A stretch of 10,087 nucleotides of DNA from Chitinophagaceae bacterium. Its GTDB lineage: Bacteria; Bacteroidota; Bacteroidia; Chitinophagales; Chitinophagaceae. Shown one piece after another: positions 7,298-10,087 of the stretch (its first letter is position 1; every line of letters begins with the position of its first letter). Location of the stretch: positions 1 to 10,087 of the forward strand of contig CANKGM010000053.1 of NCBI GenBank assembly GCA_947481355.1, in the 5' to 3' direction. A model generated the notes under the pieces. That model saw only the letters and a list, made by a program, of their open reading frames with translations, searched no databases and was not told where the DNA came from. A program made the translations under genes and the position numbers.

Positions 7298-9181
7298 TTG
7301 GTCGAAAACGCAAAAAAAAGCCTGAACCTGTTTTTTAGGCTACTACTCTTTTGGATGCTAGCCTTTTTTATTGAAAGGCTAATAGTAGTTACCTATTTTT
7401 TTAATAAACTCCCTAGCAGGTCTTTTTTAGCTATTCTAGATATTTTTTCAAATTCAATTAGGCTCGATTTCTCTATGGCGGCCTACTTGGTATCATTGCC
7501 TTTACTCATCACGTTGATATCACAACTGTACAAAACGAAAAAATCGATAAAGGGATTTATCCGAGTCTATCAATATATTTTAGTCATATTATTCCTCTTA
7601 ATTGGCTGGTCTAACTTGAACTTATATAGAGAATGGGGATCAAAGATTAGTTATAAAGCGATAAACACCTTCTTTCAATTCCCATATGAAGTAGCGATAT
7701 CTGGTATCTCTCTAGCACTCATCTATTCAGCTATTATTTATATACTATTTGGATATGCATTATTAAAAGCCAATAGATATATTCAAGCTAAGATTAATTG
7801 GCCTCCGAATAATGGGAATATCCTAACTAAAAGTTCTATCGGCATCATGATACTTGGGTTAAATTTTCTGCTCATACGTGGAGGATGGCAATTAAGTCCA
7901 ATAAATGTGAGCATGGCTCAATACTCAAACATACCTGTTTATAATGACTTGTCAACGAACACAATGTGGCAATTGATGCAAAATACGATGCTTGAACTGA
8001 GACCTCTGAAATCACAATATGTATATTTTTCTGATAAAAAAATGGACTCATTGCTCACAAAACCCACTCGAAATGACAGTATCATCAATATTTTGAAGCC
8101 TGGTATAAATTCCCCTAATGTTGTTCTTATTATAGTAGAAAGTTATACCGCAGATCTTATTGAAAGTCTTGGTGGAGAAAAAGGCATTTCTCCAAATATT
8201 GAACAATTGATTAAGGATGGATTACTGTTTACAAATATCTATTCAACTGGTGAGCGAACAGATAAAGGACTTATTGCTATATTAAGCTCTTTCCCATCGC
8301 AAGCGACTAGAAGTATTATTCGTGAAAACCTCAAACAAGTTGGTCTTCCTTCGATTGCAGTAGAGTTTAAGAAAAAAAAATACCACACTTCTTTCTATTA
8401 TGGCGGTGAAAGTGAATTCTTTGGTCTAAAATCATATTTACTCGCCCACTCATACGATAACATCATTGATAAAAATGCATTTGATAAAAAAGATTTTAAC
8501 TCAAAATGGGGAGCTCATGATAATGTTTTATTCAAAAAACATTTAGCAGATATGGCAACATTGAAAACGCCCTTTTTCAGCACAGTGCTAACACTTTCCA
8601 ATCATGAACCTTTTGAAATCCCAATTGCCCCAAAGTACAAAGGAAATGATTTATCTAACTTATTCAGGAATACAGCATACTATACCGATTTAACCTTAGG
8701 AAATTATTTCAAAGAGGCCAGTAAGCAACCTTGGTATAACAATACACTATTTGTGATTGTGGCTGATCATGGCCATCGATTACCCAAAAAAAAATATGAA
8801 ATTTGGGACAGAAGAAGACATCGTATACCATTAATTCTATTTGGCAATGTACTCAAAGATGAATTTCGTGGAACAAAAAATGACATTATCGGGAGTCAAA
8901 CTGATATTGCTCAAACACTCTACACCCAATTAGGCTTTCAAACTACCCCATCGTTGTGGAGCAAAAACCTCCTTCGTGCAAATCAAAAAGATGGCTATGC
9001 TTTTTATGATTGGGACAATGGCTTCGGACTAGTAGGCGATGGATTTTCAGTCAGCTACAGTGAAGATGCCAAAAGGCTTATTGAGTTCAAATCTTCCGAT
9101 TCATCCATTAATAAAGAAGAGAAGTTGAATTTTGCAAAAGCCTATATGCAGAAAATTTTTAGCGACTATATGAAATATTAA
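7298..9181 (+). CDS. LTA-synthase-family membrane phosphotransferase (alkaline phosphatase/sulfatase superfamily)
   Basis: This 627-residue inner-membrane enzyme has five predicted N-terminal TM helices (about 11-36, 58-76, 92-107, 132-155 and 181-194) and an extracytoplasmic sulfatase-fold domain from about 270. Catalytic residues line up with S. aureus LtaS: metal ligand E281 (NVVLIIVESYTAD), nucleophile T321 (GERTDKG), H436 (LSNHEPF), and metal ligands D490-H491 (IVADHGH). The LtaS pocket Trp/Arg pair appears as Phe/Leu in EFFGLKSYL (373-381). The family moves phosphoglycerol or related groups from phospholipids; in a Gram-negative Bacteroidota the product is unlikely to be lipoteichoic acid, and the acceptor is unknown. 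The start is TTG at 7298: an in-frame stop lies at 7283-7285, there is no ATG before the one at 7355, and that one would cut into TM1. Three long A-tracts lie in the gene (7312-7319, 8372-8380, 8786-8794). It is convergent with a second family member 20 bp away. Confidence 0.87.
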   Translation: MVENAKKSLNLFFRLLLFWMLAFFIERLIVVTYFFNKLPSRSFLAILDIFSNSIRLDFSMAAYLVSLPLLITLISQLYKTKKSIKGFIRVYQYILVILFLLIGWSNLNLYREWGSKISYKAINTFFQFPYEVAISGISLALIYSAIIYILFGYALLKANRYIQAKINWPPNNGNILTKSSIGIMILGLNFLLIRGGWQLSPINVSMAQYSNIPVYNDLSTNTMWQLMQNTMLELRPLKSQYVYFSDKKMDSLLTKPTRNDSIINILKPGINSPNVVLIIVESYTADLIESLGGEKGISPNIEQLIKDGLLFTNIYSTGERTDKGLIAILSSFPSQATRSIIRENLKQVGLPSIAVEFKKKKYHTSFYYGGESEFFGLKSYLLAHSYDNIIDKNAFDKKDFNSKWGAHDNVLFKKHLADMATLKTPFFSTVLTLSNHEPFEIPIAPKYKGNDLSNLFRNTAYYTDLTLGNYFKEASKQPWYNNTLFVIVADHGHRLPKKKYEIWDRRRHRIPLILFGNVLKDEFRGTKNDIIGSQTDIAQTLYTQLGFQTTPSLWSKNLLRANQKDGYAFYDWDNGFGLVGDGFSVSYSEDAKRLIEFKSSDSSINKEEKLNFAKAYMQKIFSDYMKY

Positions 9182-9201
9182 GATGAATACTATTTCTTCA
9201 G

Positions 9202-10087
9202 TCAATCAGCGACCAGATTATTATCAATCAATCTATTGTGGTATTGTTGGATAAAAGCCTTTACTTTTTTGTTCATACTATCCTCCAAAACAGGCATTTT
9301 GTGTATTAGGTTAGTCTTAAGCAATGGATCACCAATATAATCATATAATGCCGATGGATTATTCCCATTCATTTGAAGCATGTAATGATTTTGAAATAGC
9401 TGAAATCCGTTGTGATAATTAACTGCAAAATGACTAGAGTCGCTAATTAATACATTTCTACCAAAAGACACAAAAGGCTTATCATAATGAAGATAAGACA
9501 GCACAGTAGGCATAACATCAATCTGTTGTACAATTTTATCGTCTGTTTTTTTCAATGATGAATCACTTGGATGATAGAATAATACTGGGACTGTCATCTC
9601 ACCCCATGGAGTTTTATATTCGGGCTGATAAGAAATACTTGCATGATCTCCGGTAATAACAAAGAGTGTATGTTTAAACCAAGGCATTTTTTTTGCGGTA
9701 TCAAAAAACTTTCTGAGCGACATATCTGTATAGCCAATCGCCTCTCTTAGCGGATGATCTCCTTTCGGAAATTTACCAGTATATGCTGCAGGTACCTTAA
9801 AAGGCTCATGGGATGAAACACTGAAAACAGTTGTCATGAACGGCTCTTTGAAACCATTTATACTATTAGCAAAATACTGGAAAAAGGGCTCATCCCAAAT
9901 CCCCCAGGTTCCATCAAAATCATCATCATGCGCATATTCATCTTTCCCAAAATAATGATCTACTCCAATTAAATTAACCAATGCTTTGAAGCCCATTGAT
10001 CCATTAGGAGCACCATGAAAAAAAGAAGTACTATATCCCTTATTCTTAAGAATAGAAGGTAGACTTTGTGTTTTGTTAGAAGCATAT
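9202..10087 (-). CDS. second LTA-synthase-family phosphotransferase, C-terminal part
   Basis: The frame is open from the right window edge to the TGA at 9202-9204, giving 294 visible residues; the N-terminus with any membrane helices and the Glu and Thr catalytic residues lies beyond the window. The ATG at 9996 is internal: 30 in-frame codons before it read FFHGAPNGS and similar conserved sequence. Visible family landmarks are the substrate loop FFHGAPNGSMGF, WGIWDEPFF, SSHEPFKVP (the His equivalent to LtaS H416), GYTDMSLRKFF, and the metal-binding pair D-H in LFVITGDHAS (Asp codon 9646-9648). The C-terminus follows the family pattern, with a QIDVMPTVLSYL helix and a short tail ending LVAD. 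It is a diverged paralogue of the gene at 7298-9181, sharing the TLFVI..DH and PW(Y/F) segments. Its loop keeps the HG(N/A) of classical LtaS-like enzymes better than the neighbour does. The substrate is unknown. Confidence 0.88.
   Translation of the reverse strand, partial: YASNKTQSLPSILKNKGYSTSFFHGAPNGSMGFKALVNLIGVDHYFGKDEYAHDDDFDGTWGIWDEPFFQYFANSINGFKEPFMTTVFSVSSHEPFKVPAAYTGKFPKGDHPLREAIGYTDMSLRKFFDTAKKMPWFKHTLFVITGDHASISYQPEYKTPWGEMTVPVLFYHPSDSSLKKTDDKIVQQIDVMPTVLSYLHYDKPFVSFGRNVLISDSSHFAVNYHNGFQLFQNHYMLQMNGNNPSALYDYIGDPLLKTNLIHKMPVLEDSMNKKVKAFIQQYHNRLIDNNLVAD

Noticed and set aside
9171..9199. Possible hairpin GAAATATT ... AATACTATTTC between the convergent enzymes
   Set aside because: It is all A/T pairs, bulged and without a following T-run, so it is unlikely to terminate transcription.
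1..10087. Search for tRNA/rRNA, CRISPR repeats, insertion sequences and attachment sites
   Set aside because: I saw no spaced direct repeats, no transposase or integrase sequence and no cloverleaf; nothing supports any of these here.

Overview
The window reads as an AT-rich stretch of a Bacteroidota (Bacteroidetes) chromosome, probably a free-living Cytophaga/Sphingobacteria/Flavobacteria-type organism. The evidence is the Bacteroidota-style promoter (TTG, about 22 bp, TAnnTTTG), A-rich leaders instead of Shine-Dalgarno sites, lipoprotein signal peptides on both the efflux adaptor and the outer-membrane channel, and a glycoside-hydrolase tail of a kind common in this phylum. The rank below phylum is inference.

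Layout. (1) Positions 1-799, + strand: the 3' end of a TIM-barrel glycoside hydrolase, cut by the window edge. (2) Positions 820-850: a perfect hairpin with A- and T-tracts on either side, a bidirectional terminator shared with the convergent operon. (3) Positions 869-6570, - strand: a complete three-gene tripartite RND efflux operon, transcribed adaptor lipoprotein -> HAE1-type inner-membrane pump -> TolC-like outer-membrane lipoprotein, with gaps of 28 bp and 1 bp. (4) Positions 6772-7131, - strand: a small exported protein of unknown function, 201 bp upstream of the efflux operon. (5) Positions 7298-9181, + strand: a five-TM LTA-synthase-family membrane phosphotransferase with a good promoter and a TTG start. 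(6) Positions 9202-10087, - strand: the C-terminal part of a second LTA-synthase-family enzyme, convergent with the first and separated by 20 bp; its N-terminus lies beyond the window.

How they work together. The three efflux genes form one machine that carries amphiphilic compounds from the inner membrane or periplasm through the outer membrane, powered by proton influx. The two LTA-synthase-like enzymes probably decorate an envelope lipid or glycan with a phospho-alcohol group; a Gram-negative Bacteroidota would not make true lipoteichoic acid, so the real substrate is open. The hydrolase belongs to a carbohydrate locus to the left. No regulator, RNA gene, mobile element or CRISPR array is visible. 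There is no stretch over 300 bp without a gene; the longest gap is 6571-6771.

I see no convincing undescribed multi-gene system. The best second looks are the tail-to-tail enzyme pair with an altered substrate pocket, the Asp-Asn in the pump's proton relay, and the unrecognised small exported protein.
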